A DNA stretch of 64,000 bases from NCBI RefSeq assembly GCF_009696445.1, contig NZ_VULZ01000010.1, positions 62,001 to 126,000 of the forward strand. Direction: 5' to 3'. Source of the DNA: Porcincola intestinalis (GTDB lineage: Bacteria; Bacillota; Clostridia; Lachnospirales; Lachnospiraceae). Each line of letters opens with the position of its first letter. Within the stretch, counting starts at the first letter, position 1. The notes below the pieces were generated by a model, which saw nothing but the letters and a program-made list of their open reading frames with translations, searched no databases and was not told where the DNA came from. Of this stretch, positions 9,131-17,482 are shown piece by piece. The translations under genes and the position numbers were made by a program.

Positions 9131-10759
9131 TGTTTTTTTGAACAGTGCGGTCGAGATATTGAAGGCGTTGTCAGCGCAGCGCTCCAGATCTGTTGTCATA
9201 TCAGTGAAGACGATTCCGGCCATCGGATTGCAGTTGCCGTTCATCAGACGCTGTACATGGTTGTTTGTGATCTGGTCATGAAGCTGATCCACCTGGTTTT
9301 CATTCTCAGAGGCTTCCGGAAGCTTGCTGAAGTTTTCTTCGGAGAAGATGTCAATGCACAGCTCGACGCTTCGGACAACCTTCTCCGAGAGCTTTTGAAG
9401 ATCGGACTTTCCGGCGGTTGACAGCTTGTCATTCTGCTCATCCAGTTTCTGGCGGAATTCGATGATGTTTTCAGCCTGGTCCCCGATGCGCTCAAAGTTC
9501 ATGGCGATCACCATCAGCTTTGAGGCACGGAAGGCATCTGCGTCTGTCAGGTCGAGCGATCGGGTCTCCATGAGCCGGTCTGAGATCGCCTGACAGAGAT
9601 AATCGATGATGGACTCGGTGTCTTCCACCTGATTCATCAGCTTCTGTGTATTTCCGTCTTCAAAGAAGCACTGGAGCGACAGCTTCAGATTGTCGAGGGT
9701 CATCTCCCCCATTCTCCTGCATTCCAGGACCGCCTGCCGAATCTGGACGGAAGGCAGGGTTGATTTCGCGGAATTCAGGTACAGTAGTTTCTTGCCTTCC
9801 AGCATCCTTGTCTCTTCCGGAAGCCGGGGAATCATCAACTCTGCCAGCCTTACGATCAACCCTGAAAATGGAGCCAGAACCAGAACGGAAAAGATTGCAA
9901 AGATCGTGTGCGTGTTTGCGATCTGGCGGCCGATGTTATTCGGGGACAGTCTGCAGATCAGATCCAGAACCTGCGGGAAGATGCTGATGATGGTCAGAAG
10001 AAGCGCTGCCCGCAGCAGGTTGAATACGAGATTCAGCACAGCGGACCGCTTTCCGTTCCGATTCGTGGTCAGTCCGGCCAGCAGGTTTGGGGTTACAGAA
10101 CCGATCGCAGCTCCGATCAGCAGGTATACGGTCGTGCGATAATTCAGAATGCCTTGTACGGCGAAGGTCTGAAAGATGACAGTGGACGAAGAAGAGCTTT
10201 GCAGAAGAGCTGTGAAGGCAATTCCAAACAGAACAGCCAGGACAGGGTTCGACAAGCCAGCAAGAAACTGCTCAAACTGAACGCTCTGCGAAAGCGGTTT
10301 GATTGCGTCTTTGATCAGTCCGACACCGACAAACAGCATTCCGAAGCCAAGAATGATCATTCCAACGGATTTCACCTTTTTCCTGGACATAAAGAGGTAC
10401 ATCACGCAGCCGATGAACAGCAGAAGCGGGGCGAACGCTGTCAGGTCGAACGCAGTGATCTGTGCCGTAATGGTTGTACCGATATTGGCGCCCATGATGA
10501 CGGCGATGGCTTCCTTCAGATTCATCAGGCCTGAGTTTACAAAGCCGATCACCATCATATCTGTAGCAGAAGAGCTCTGGATCAGAACGGTTACGCCCGT
10601 TCCCAGCAGGATGCCAAGGATTTTATTGGACGTTGCATGCTCCAGAATTGTTCGGACCTTGTCTCCGGCGGCGCTCTGAAGGCCGGACGACATCAGCGTC
10701 ATTCCAAGAAGAAACAGCCCGACACCGCCCAGGAGGGCAAAGAAATCGGCAATACTCAT
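9125..10759 (-). CDS. Na/Pi cotransporter family protein (NptA/PhoU-like tail)
   Basis: 544 residues from the ATG at 10759; a longer reading to 10858 would add 33 residues lacking family similarity and cover the regulatory repeats, so the shorter start behind GAGAG is preferred. Two PNaS-type repeats carry the QSSSAT and QSSSSST signatures, each followed by a GANIGTT- or GSVTPN-type loop, typical of SLC34-like sodium-phosphate transporters. The C-terminal ~190 residues form a PhoU-like helical bundle (FERIGDQAENI, DLERCADNAFNI). The protein sits in the cytoplasmic membrane and imports phosphate, or possibly another anion, with sodium. A second paralogue is at 31955-33742. Confidence 0.9.
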   Translation of the reverse strand: MSIADFFALLGGVGLFLLGMTLMSSGLQSAAGDKVRTILEHATSNKILGILLGTGVTVLIQSSSATDMMVIGFVNSGLMNLKEAIAVIMGANIGTTITAQITAFDLTAFAPLLLFIGCVMYLFMSRKKVKSVGMIILGFGMLFVGVGLIKDAIKPLSQSVQFEQFLAGLSNPVLAVLFGIAFTALLQSSSSSTVIFQTFAVQGILNYRTTVYLLIGAAIGSVTPNLLAGLTTNRNGKRSAVLNLVFNLLRAALLLTIISIFPQVLDLICRLSPNNIGRQIANTHTIFAIFSVLVLAPFSGLIVRLAELMIPRLPEETRMLEGKKLLYLNSAKSTLPSVQIRQAVLECRRMGEMTLDNLKLSLQCFFEDGNTQKLMNQVEDTESIIDYLCQAISDRLMETRSLDLTDADAFRASKLMVIAMNFERIGDQAENIIEFRQKLDEQNDKLSTAGKSDLQKLSEKVVRSVELCIDIFSEENFSKLPEASENENQVDQLHDQITNNHVQRLMNGNCNPMAGIVFTDMTTDLERCADNAFNISTALFKKTS

Positions 10760-10780
10760 AGCACAGTACTCTCTTTTCTG

Positions 10781-10818
10781 TATGTAATCTATGTAAAGTA
10801 TATAAATATTATGTAAAG
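10781..10818 (-). promoter_or_regulatory. candidate Pho-type promoter region of the Na/Pi transporter gene
   Basis: Read on the - strand, CTTTACATA occurs at 10810-10818 and again at 10790-10798, with TATACT (10797-10802) between them as a plausible -10 element; a related TTACATA follows near 10781. The CTTTACA word also recurs in the pstS/nptA intergenic region at 33.9 kb, which is why a PhoP-type box is suspected. The 20-bp spacing here is not the canonical 11-bp phase, so this is tentative. The rest of 10760-11078 holds only the promoter listed next. Confidence 0.4.
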
Positions 10819-11004
10819 CAGGTAAATTATATGAAGGAATACGTAAGGAATAGGCCACGATTTATCAATAAATTTGCCACAGACTCATTATACTAAAGGT
10901 GCAGGTGACAATCAACATCGGGTTCAGCTGACCGGCCTGAAGCGGTGACTGAAAGCACAGGAAGGCAGCGTTTTGAAGAGATTGTGAAGATTTCGGAAGG
11001 TTCC

Positions 11005-11033
11005 TTGACAGACGGTACGAAACCTTATAGATT
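11005..11033 (+). promoter_or_regulatory. candidate promoter for the HD-domain gene
   Basis: TTGACA (11005-11010) followed after 17 bp by TAGATT (11028-11033); TATAGA with a 15-bp spacer is an alternative -10. It lies 46 bp before the chosen start at 11079. Confidence 0.5.
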
Positions 11034-11078
11034 AGGCCGCGAAGGGTGCTGAATAACCTTTTTAGGAGCGTGATCCTT

Positions 11079-11645
11079 ATGACAGCTTATTTCAAAAAGC
11101 AGATGGATAAAGAGTCGAACAGGAGAATTGCCGCAGATATTTCGGCTTATGGAAAAGAGGTCATTGATTCAGAGCTGTTTCGCAAGGCATTTGCGCAGAA
11201 ACATCATACAAACACAACGGTGGGTGAGCACACGCTGAATGTGACGGCCGCTGCACTTCGCATGTGTTATGCGCTTGAGAAGACGGGACTGAGACTGGAC
11301 AGAAGAGCGGTAACAATTGGCGCACTGTGCCATGATCTTGGCATCATCGGCCGCTATGAGAAGTTTGAGAACAATCGCGTCTGCTGCAGGCTTCATCCGA
11401 TTGACTCTGTCAGAATTTCAAGGAAACTTGTGCCGGAGATCGACCATAAGACGGAGGAGATTATCCGGTGCCATATGTGGCCGCTCAACGGCTGGATGCC
11501 GACGTCGGCGGAAGGATACCTGATCACGGTTGCGGACAAGTACAGTTCTATTCGGGAACTGCTCTACAGACCGGCGCTGCCGCTGCTTCGGCATGAGACG
11601 GCCGGGATGATCCTCGGTGCCCTGGTCTGCGGCGCTGTCGGCTGA
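11079..11645 (+). CDS. HD-domain metal-dependent phosphohydrolase-like protein
   Basis: 188 residues from the ATG at 11079, which follows AGGAG by 10 bases; a GTG at 11046 would add 11 residues across this ribosome site. Conserved HD-superfamily elements are visible: HTLNVTAAALRM (first His), LCHDLGIIGRY (the His-Asp pair), and CHMWPLNGW with a later ADKYSSIRE. Such proteins hydrolyse phosphate esters or nucleotides using bound metal ions; the substrate is not identifiable. The AD-K-x-S ending with a conserved HD core is common in small clostridial HD proteins. Convergent with the Gx transporter gene across ~105 bp. Confidence 0.82.
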   Translation: MTAYFKKQMDKESNRRIAADISAYGKEVIDSELFRKAFAQKHHTNTTVGEHTLNVTAAALRMCYALEKTGLRLDRRAVTIGALCHDLGIIGRYEKFENNRVCCRLHPIDSVRISRKLVPEIDHKTEEIIRCHMWPLNGWMPTSAEGYLITVADKYSSIRELLYRPALPLLRHETAGMILGALVCGAVG

Positions 11646-11750
11646 CAAGATAGTGCCATGGTGGTGCCGTGGTGGTGTTCCACCTTATGTTTCTGAACGC
11701 TGATCAACTCAGGAACGGTGCCATCTTTGACAGACAGTTCCGGGGCAGGT

Positions 11751-12263
11751 TCATCCCCACAGTCTTTTGACACGCGGGACGATCAGCCTGTTCAGGAAGC
11801 CGGTCACGATACCGGCTCCAAGTCCGGCGAGCATCAGGACGGGAAGGTACCATTTCCAGGGGAAGCCGATCACAACCAGCGTGGCGACCAGAATCTGTCC
11901 GCAGTTGTGCAGAACGCCGCCGAGTGCGCTGACGGATACGACACTGAACCTTCCTGTTTTTCTGACCAGCGCCATGCCGAGAATGCTGAGGGCGGTTCCG
12001 GCAAGACCATACGAGATGCTGAACAGGTTCCCGAACAGAAAGCCGATGATGAGCACGCGCAGAGCGGAGATCACAATGGCTTCCTTCCATCCTGCCAGGT
12101 ACAGGATGGTCACAATCACGATGTTCGCAAGTCCGAGCTTCATACCCGGAACAGGCATGGGGACCGGAATAATCGCCTCAACATATCCGAAGAGTACCGC
12201 TAGTGCCAGCAGCAGGCCGGAGACAGCGACTTTGCGGGCAATTTTATCACCGTGCGACTCCAT
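11751..12263 (-). CDS. Gx transporter family membrane protein (EetB-like; Hpre_diP_synt_I family)
   Basis: 170 residues from the ATG at 12263, chosen because AGGAGG lies just upstream; the in-frame extension to 12350 overlaps the preceding gene and has no family character. It has about five membrane segments, with the conserved GMKLGLANIVIV and GGVLHNCGQI stretches of the family once labelled heptaprenyl diphosphate synthase component I. From memory of the literature, this family and the NusG domain II family correspond to EetB and EetA of the Listeria-type extracellular electron transfer locus. The gene overlaps the NusG domain II gene by 17 bp and follows apbE, so all three should be one transcript. 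Confidence 0.85.
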   Translation of the reverse strand: MESHGDKIARKVAVSGLLLALAVLFGYVEAIIPVPMPVPGMKLGLANIVIVTILYLAGWKEAIVISALRVLIIGFLFGNLFSISYGLAGTALSILGMALVRKTGRFSVVSVSALGGVLHNCGQILVATLVVIGFPWKWYLPVLMLAGLGAGIVTGFLNRLIVPRVKRLWG

Positions 12264-12669
12264 CGAGTTCCCCTCCTTCTGATTCCTTTGCATCGACGAT
12301 CGAAAGCACAATCTTATTGGGCAGGCAGACAATCGTGCCTCCATTCTCATCGATGGCGCTTTCCTGGATACAGATCTGGTCCGGGCAGTCAGCCGATATC
12401 ATCTTTACTTTCCCATTCTGAATTCTGCATACGTTCGAGTCATTGATCTCGATATCCCGGTCTGTCGTCAGAGGGTACGTACCGTACTCTTTACCATCCA
12501 CCTGGATCAGAAGAGCCGGCGATTTTGGCTTCACAGCCGTGACAATCGGAATGATCAGGAGAATGACAGACAACAGCGCAAGACCGCCGATCAGGAGCAG
12601 GTCATTGCGCCGGATCTGCCGGTCGGATCGGTTATATGCAGATTTCGCCTCTTTATCCTTCTCTATCAT
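12247..12669 (-). CDS. NusG domain II-containing membrane-anchored protein (EetA-like)
   Basis: 140 residues from the ATG at 12669. One N-terminal membrane segment (LLLIGGLALLSVILLIIPIV) is followed by an extracytoplasmic NusG_II-type beta domain with the diagnostic DCPDQICI and GTIVCLPNKIV motifs. Despite the name it is unrelated in role to transcription factor NusG. An ATG at 12741, directly abutting the apbE stop, would add 24 residues; those bases consist of near-identical short repeats (TGAGACTGCAT/GAGACTCCAT-like) and have no ribosome site, so I prefer 12669, though coupling to apbE is possible. It probably works with the Gx transporter protein in quinone-to-flavin electron transfer (inference). 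Confidence 0.85.
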   Translation of the reverse strand: MIEKDKEAKSAYNRSDRQIRRNDLLLIGGLALLSVILLIIPIVTAVKPKSPALLIQVDGKEYGTYPLTTDRDIEINDSNVCRIQNGKVKMISADCPDQICIQESAIDENGGTIVCLPNKIVLSIVDAKESEGGELDGVAR

Positions 12670-12741
12670 GCTTGTTCCCAAAGCTTTCGAAATTGTGAGA
12701 CTGCATTGTTGTGAGACTCCATGATTGCGAGACTCCGCCAT

Positions 12742-13947
12742 TCAGCCGGCTGATACGGTCTCAATCTTGTACCGATCGGATAGAAAGGAATTTTTCAGTC
12801 CTTCGCTGATGGTGATGGTCTGATCGGTGTCAAAGAGTACCATGTCAAACTGGTCCTTGTGTGCCTTCCAGAAGGAAATGGCCTTCATTTTTCCCATCAC
12901 GCAGAGGGAGGTTGAAAGACCGTCCGCCAGGGCACCATCCTTGCAGATGATGGAGACGGAGGAAAGGTCATTTTCGACCGGGTACCCGGTCGAGGGGTCG
13001 ATGATATGCGGATACCGCCTTCCGTCCTGATCAACGAGGTAGCGCTCATAGCCGCCCGAGGTGATGACGGTACTGTCTTCTGAAAGCGTGAGGATTCCCA
13101 GAAGCGCGCTGGTGTCTGCAGGATCTTCGATGCCGACGCGCCAGGGGCTTCCATCGGGCTTGTTTCCGGTCACTTGAATGTTTCCGCCCAGATCGGCAAG
13201 TCCGCCTGTCAGATGATGCTTCTGATAGATGTCCATGACCGCCTGGGAGGTGTAGCCCTTGGCGATTCCGCCGAAGTCAATCTGGACACCGGAGGGGAGA
13301 GTGAGCTTTTTCGTCTCTGGATCATAGATGACCTTGGAGGAGTCGACCAACGGAAGAAGCGCCTCAATCTCCACTTTTGTCGGGACATGGCTGATCAGAT
13401 GCTCACTTGAGGAAAGGGCATCCGCCGCAGCCTCGGTCTGTGTCTCAGCTTCGGTCTGCGCAGAAGCCTCGTGTCCTGGGGCGTTCTCTGTGCTGCTTTC
13501 CGTCTCATCTCCGGATTCGCCGAAGAATTCCGTAAATCCCCAGAGCTTCATGATGGGGTAGATGGTGAAATCGAAGGCGCCGTTTGTTTCCTGATATAAC
13601 TGAAGGGACATGTCAGTCAGCGCGGCAGTGTCGTCCGAGAGTGTTCCGCTTCCATCGTGGTTGATCTGCCATACCTCGCTGCCTTTTGTGCCGGTTGAAA
13701 GCAGGCTGTCGAGCGAACGGATTTTTTTCTCCGCGTCATCGAGTGCCGCCCCGGCATCCTCGCCGTAGGCCTTCAGGTTCATCACGGTTGTCATTGCGAA
13801 AAGCTGACGGGTCTGCGGCTCCTCGTTCTGACCGGCATATGCGGCCGGAGTGAGGACGGCAGATATAAGCATGCTGCACGCCAGCATGGCACCGGCTGCG
13901 GCTGGTGTGATGGGCGTGGTGGTTTTTTTCAGATATTTGAAAGACAT
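12742..13947 (-). CDS. apbE: FAD:protein FMN transferase (ApbE)
   Basis: 401 residues. An N-terminal signal (KYLKKTTTPITPAAAGAMLAC) may be a lipoprotein signal with Cys24, or be cleaved after AYA. The ApbE core is complete: MTTVMNLKAYG, DFGGIAKGYTSQAVMD, LADLGGNIQVTG, WRVGIEDP and HIIDPSTGYPV. The enzyme attaches FMN from FAD to Thr in extracytoplasmic DxxS/T-GAT motifs. A Thr/Glu/Ala-rich insert (about residues 140-180, containing TEAETQTEAA) interrupts the usual core. It is divergent from rnfC; its likely substrates are RnfD and the three-domain lipoprotein encoded next door. Confidence 0.93.
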   Translation of the reverse strand: MSFKYLKKTTTPITPAAAGAMLACSMLISAVLTPAAYAGQNEEPQTRQLFAMTTVMNLKAYGEDAGAALDDAEKKIRSLDSLLSTGTKGSEVWQINHDGSGTLSDDTAALTDMSLQLYQETNGAFDFTIYPIMKLWGFTEFFGESGDETESSTENAPGHEASAQTEAETQTEAAADALSSSEHLISHVPTKVEIEALLPLVDSSKVIYDPETKKLTLPSGVQIDFGGIAKGYTSQAVMDIYQKHHLTGGLADLGGNIQVTGNKPDGSPWRVGIEDPADTSALLGILTLSEDSTVITSGGYERYLVDQDGRRYPHIIDPSTGYPVENDLSSVSIICKDGALADGLSTSLCVMGKMKAISFWKAHKDQFDMVLFDTDQTITISEGLKNSFLSDRYKIETVSAG

Positions 13948-14040
13948 CGGTTCCTCCTATCGTCGGATCGCAGTCACCTGGTCAATGTAACATGATGATA
14001 TAACCCCCGGGTGTCTGCCGGAAAAAGATTCTGGTATAGG

Positions 14041-14080
14041 AATTGAAAATGCTAATTATTATTTGTATAATATTTCAATT
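14041..14080 (+). promoter_or_regulatory. rnf promoter with flanking inverted repeat
   Basis: TTGAAA (14043-14048), a 17-bp spacer and TATAAT (14066-14071) form a near-consensus promoter for rnfC. AATTGAAA (14041-14048) and TTTCAATT (14073-14080) are perfect inverted arms that bracket it, a layout expected for a repressor site. The region is shared with the divergent apbE gene. Confidence 0.7.
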
Positions 14081-14120
14081 GTGCAAGTCAAGACTATTGA
14101 CATGATTGGAGGAGGTATTC

Positions 14121-15446
14121 ATGGGTGTGTTGACGTTCAGAGGGGGCGTTCACCCTTATGAGGGCAAGGAGCTCTCATCGAAAAAGCCCATCGAAAAACT
14201 GGATCCCGGACCGGAGCTGGTCTACCTGATGTCCCAGCATATCGGCGCACCGGCAAAGCCAGTGGTTGCAGTCGGTGACCGGGTTCTGAGAGGGCAGATG
14301 ATCGGGGAGGCAGGGGGCTTTGTTTCTGCGCCGGTCTATGCGTCAGTATCCGGGACCGTGAAGGAAATCGGCACCCGAAAGACCGCAACAGGGGCGCCTG
14401 CAACAGCTGTCATTATCGAAAATGATCAGAAGTACGAGTCTGTTTCATTTGAGGGAGCGAAGCTGGAGAACCTGAGCCGGGAGGAGATTCTGGAGAGAAT
14501 CAGAAAAGCCGGCGTAGTCGGAATGGGCGGGGCAGGATTCCCGACAGCTGTCAAGCTGGCGCCAAAGGACCCGTCTGTGATTGACCACATCCTGGTCAAC
14601 GCATCAGAATGTGAGCCGTATCTGACATCCGATTACCGGTGCCTGATGGAGGAGCCGGAGAAGATTGCAGCCGGTCTTGAGGTGATCCTGAAGCTTTTTG
14701 GTCCCTCCTGCGAGGGCGTGATCTGTATTGAAGATAACAAGTTGGATGCGGCGGAGGTCATGCGGAACACCATATCCGGGAAGAGCCGGATGAGGGTTGC
14801 TGTTACAAAGACCAAGTATCCGGAAGGTGCAGAGCGCTCTCTGATCAAGGCAGTTACAGGGCGTGAGGTGAACTCTTCCATGCTGCCGGCGGATGCAGGC
14901 TGCGTGGTCGACAATGTGCAGACGGTCATCGCCGTCTATGAGGCTGTCATCGAAGGTAAGCCGCTCATGGAGCGTGTCTTTACGATCTCCGGGGATGCGC
15001 CGAAGGACCCGAAGAACTTCCGGGTTCCGGTCGGGACGCCATATACAAGAATCATCGAGGCGGATGGCGGATTTCTGGGAAATCCTGAGAAGGTGATATC
15101 CGGCGGCCCGATGATGGGATTTGCACTGGCGGATCTGGACGTTCCGGTGACAAAGACCTCCGGTGCACTGACCTGCTTTTTGCACGATCCGGTGAAAAAT
15201 CTGGAGAGCGGACCCTGTATCCGCTGCGGTAAGTGCATCGAGGTCTGCCCGCAGCGGCTGGTGCCGTGCAGACTTTTGGATATCGTCCTGCATGGGGATA
15301 TGCAGCGGTTCCAGGACGAGTATGGGATGGAGTGCGTGGCATGCGGCTGCTGCAGCTACAACTGCCCGGCAAAGCGCCCGCTGGCTGTCAACATCAATGC
15401 CATGAGAGGCAAGGTGCTGGCGGAGAGAAAGAAGAACAGGAAGTGA
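14121..15446 (+). CDS. rnfC: RnfC, NADH-binding Fe-S subunit of an Rnf-type complex
   Basis: 441 residues; ATG at 14121 follows GGAGGAGG (an upstream TTG would include the ribosome site). The N-terminus has the RnfC sandwich hybrid motif (FRGGVHPYEGKELS), then the flavin/NADH-binding GVVGMGGAGFPTAVKL segment. Two [4Fe-4S] motifs lie near the C-terminus: Cys366/369/372/376 (CIRCGKCIEVCP) and Cys405/408/411/415 (CVACGCCSYNCP). It is the cytoplasmic electron-entry subunit, exchanging electrons with NAD(H). It heads a run of rnfC-rnfD-rnfE-rnfA with 12-bp or overlapping junctions. Confidence 0.95.
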   Translation: MGVLTFRGGVHPYEGKELSSKKPIEKLDPGPELVYLMSQHIGAPAKPVVAVGDRVLRGQMIGEAGGFVSAPVYASVSGTVKEIGTRKTATGAPATAVIIENDQKYESVSFEGAKLENLSREEILERIRKAGVVGMGGAGFPTAVKLAPKDPSVIDHILVNASECEPYLTSDYRCLMEEPEKIAAGLEVILKLFGPSCEGVICIEDNKLDAAEVMRNTISGKSRMRVAVTKTKYPEGAERSLIKAVTGREVNSSMLPADAGCVVDNVQTVIAVYEAVIEGKPLMERVFTISGDAPKDPKNFRVPVGTPYTRIIEADGGFLGNPEKVISGGPMMGFALADLDVPVTKTSGALTCFLHDPVKNLESGPCIRCGKCIEVCPQRLVPCRLLDIVLHGDMQRFQDEYGMECVACGCCSYNCPAKRPLAVNINAMRGKVLAERKKNRK

Positions 15447-15458
15447 GGAAGTTCGGAA

Positions 15459-16874
15459 ATGGGTGAAAAATTGCTTGTGTCACCTTCGCCGCACGTCAGG
15501 GCAAAGGGAAAAACGTCGCTGATCATGCTTCTGGTGATTGTTGCGCTTCTCCCGTCCTGCGTGTACGGAGTACTGAATTTTGGGATGCACGCCCTGTTGA
15601 TCCTGGTGCTCTCGACCGGCTCCGCGGGTGCGGCGGAGCTAGTCTATGAGCTTGTGATGAAAAAGAAAATCACTGTGACAGACGGATCTGCCGCGGTGAC
15701 AGGGCTTCTGATCGGCATGAATATGCCGCCGATGATCGCATGGTGGATACCGGTGATCGGCTCAGTGTTTGCAATCGTTGTGGTGAAGCAGCTGTTCGGC
15801 GGCCTTGGCCGGAACTTTATGAACCCGGCGCTTGCAGCCCGCTGCTTTCTGGTGCTGGCGTTTTCCGCGCAGATGACTGCTTTCACAACCGGGACCGGCG
15901 TGCTGAGTCAGGTGACAGAACCGACCGTGACGGCTGAGGCAGCTGCAGAGGCGGATGCCGGGGCAAATGAAACCGCTGGCACAGATGCGGATTCGACCGC
16001 GACAGCCTGGACGGAGGCACAGACAGAGGCAGCTGCGAAGACCGATGCGGACTCAGCGGCAACAGCCGAGACGGAGGAAAAGGGCAAGGCAGCCGCAGAT
16101 GCGAAGACCGATGCGGACTCAGCGGCAACAGCCGAGACGGAGGAAAAAGGCAAGGCAGCCGCAGCTGCGAAGACCGATGCGGACTCAGCAGCGACAGCTG
16201 AGACGGAGGAAAAAGGCAAGGCAGCCGCAGTTGCGAAGACCGATGCGGACTCAACGGCAACAGCCGAGACGGAGGAAACAGCAGATGCGGCTTCCGGTGC
16301 AACGGCTGAGACGGAGGCAGCGGCTCCGAAAACGGAAACTCGGGATTCCGGCAAGCTGGATGCTGTGTCGACAGCGACACCGCTGAAGTATCTGAAGAAG
16401 GGTCAGAGCTTCGACCTGAAAGCACTCTTCCTCGGCAACACACCCGGAACCATCGGAGAAACCTCCGCACTGCTTCTGCTGATCGGGGGCATCTTCCTGA
16501 TGCTGCTTGGCGTGATCGACTGGAGAATCCCAGTCTTCTATATTGGAAGCTTCGGCGTGCTTGTCCTGATCACCGCAGCGGCGAGAGGGTATGACGCACC
16601 GCTTCAGTACATGCTTCAGGAACTGTTTGCGGGCGGACTGATGATGGGAGCCTTCTTTATGGCGACCGACTATGTCTCTTCTCCGTATACAAAGAGCGGA
16701 AGGATCCTGTTTGCGCTGATCATCGGTGTCATGACCTGGCTCTACAGAATGTTTGGTATGTATAAGGAAGGCGTGTCCAACGCGATTATCCTTGCAAACT
16801 GCCTGACACCGCTGATCGACCGGCTGACGCGTCCTGTTGCTTTCGGAATCAGAAAGAAGGAGGCATCGTCATGA
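15459..16874 (+). CDS. rnfD: RnfD, FMN-bearing membrane subunit with large repetitive insert
   Basis: 471 residues, clearly longer than the ~310-350 usual for RnfD. N-terminal and C-terminal membrane parts match the NqrB/RnfD family (GLNRNFMNPALAARC-like GLGRNFMNPALAARCF, later FFMATDYVSSPYT). The flavinylation motif DAVSTATPL places the FMN threonine at Thr307. Directly before it, residues about 150-300 are an Ala/Thr/Glu/Asp-rich insert with a 22-residue tandem unit. Since the FMN site faces outside, the insert is extracytoplasmic. The stop overlaps the rnfE start by 4 bp; in most rnf operons rnfG would sit here, and it is absent. Confidence 0.93.
   Translation: MGEKLLVSPSPHVRAKGKTSLIMLLVIVALLPSCVYGVLNFGMHALLILVLSTGSAGAAELVYELVMKKKITVTDGSAAVTGLLIGMNMPPMIAWWIPVIGSVFAIVVVKQLFGGLGRNFMNPALAARCFLVLAFSAQMTAFTTGTGVLSQVTEPTVTAEAAAEADAGANETAGTDADSTATAWTEAQTEAAAKTDADSAATAETEEKGKAAADAKTDADSAATAETEEKGKAAAAAKTDADSAATAETEEKGKAAAVAKTDADSTATAETEETADAASGATAETEAAAPKTETRDSGKLDAVSTATPLKYLKKGQSFDLKALFLGNTPGTIGETSALLLLIGGIFLMLLGVIDWRIPVFYIGSFGVLVLITAAARGYDAPLQYMLQELFAGGLMMGAFFMATDYVSSPYTKSGRILFALIIGVMTWLYRMFGMYKEGVSNAIILANCLTPLIDRLTRPVAFGIRKKEASS
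16035..16279 (+). repeat. 66-bp tandem repeat inside rnfD
   Basis: Units starting at 16035, 16101, 16167 and 16233 have an exact 66-bp period and encode 22-residue copies of AKTDADSAATAETEEKGKAA plus two variable residues. Copies are nearly identical at the DNA level, indicating recent expansion. The period keeps the reading frame. Confidence 0.92.
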
Positions 16875-17482
16875 GCAAACGTTTTTGGAAGGGAATTTTT
16901 GAGGAAAACCCGGTCCTCGTCCTGATGCTTGGGCTGTGCCCGGCACTTGGGACGACAGCCGCCGTAAAGCCCGCTCTGGCGATGGGAATCGCAACTGCGG
17001 TTGTTCTGATTGCAGTGGAGCTGGTGATGACGCTTCTGAGTCATGCGGTTCCGGAGAAAGCCTTCATGGTGGTTTCTGTCCTTCTGACAGCCGTCCTGAC
17101 GGCGATTGCCGAATACGTGATGGCGCAGAACTTTCCGGAGCTTCACGAAGAGCTTGGCATCTATCTGCCGCTGATGGCGATCAGTTCGGTGATTCTCAGC
17201 CGTGTCTCTGCAGTATCGAAGAGTGGATCACTGGCAGAGGCACTGGGAGACTCGCTCGGAATGGGCATTGGTTTTGTACTGGCGCTTGCTGCGGTCAGTT
17301 CGGTGAGAGAGCTTCTTGGAGCAGGAACCTGGTTCGGCCTGCAGGTAATGCCGGAAGGATTCCAGCCGGTTGCTGCATTCTCCATGGCACCGGGAGCATT
17401 TTTCACAGTTGCGTTTCTCGCAGCCGCGATGAATGTCAAAGCCCGCAGGAAGGCTTCAGAGACAGACAGGGAGGGTGAATGA
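16871..17482 (+). CDS. rnfE: RnfE, membrane subunit of the Rnf-type complex
   Basis: 203 residues, six predicted membrane segments. The family signatures FEENPVLVLMLGLCPALGTT near the N-terminus and GIYLPLMAISSVILSR in the middle identify RnfE rather than RnfA, together with the C-terminal charged tail. RnfE and RnfA form the pseudo-symmetric core that, in characterised Rnf/Nqr complexes, holds an Fe-S cluster between Cys residues in the membrane; a Cys is present in the GLCPALG loop. ATG at 16871 overlaps the rnfD stop, and its own stop overlaps rnfA, showing translational coupling. Confidence 0.95.
   Translation: MSKRFWKGIFEENPVLVLMLGLCPALGTTAAVKPALAMGIATAVVLIAVELVMTLLSHAVPEKAFMVVSVLLTAVLTAIAEYVMAQNFPELHEELGIYLPLMAISSVILSRVSAVSKSGSLAEALGDSLGMGIGFVLALAAVSSVRELLGAGTWFGLQVMPEGFQPVAAFSMAPGAFFTVAFLAAAMNVKARRKASETDREGE

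Noticed and set aside
11646-11750. GGTGG/CCACC hairpin between the HD and Gx transporter genes
   Set aside because: Only a 5-bp stem with a poor T-tract; not strong enough to list as a terminator.
15883-16470. Open frames on both strands across the rnfD repeat
   Set aside because: Produced by the low-complexity, GC-rich repeat; the rnfD frame continues into conserved membrane segments on both sides.
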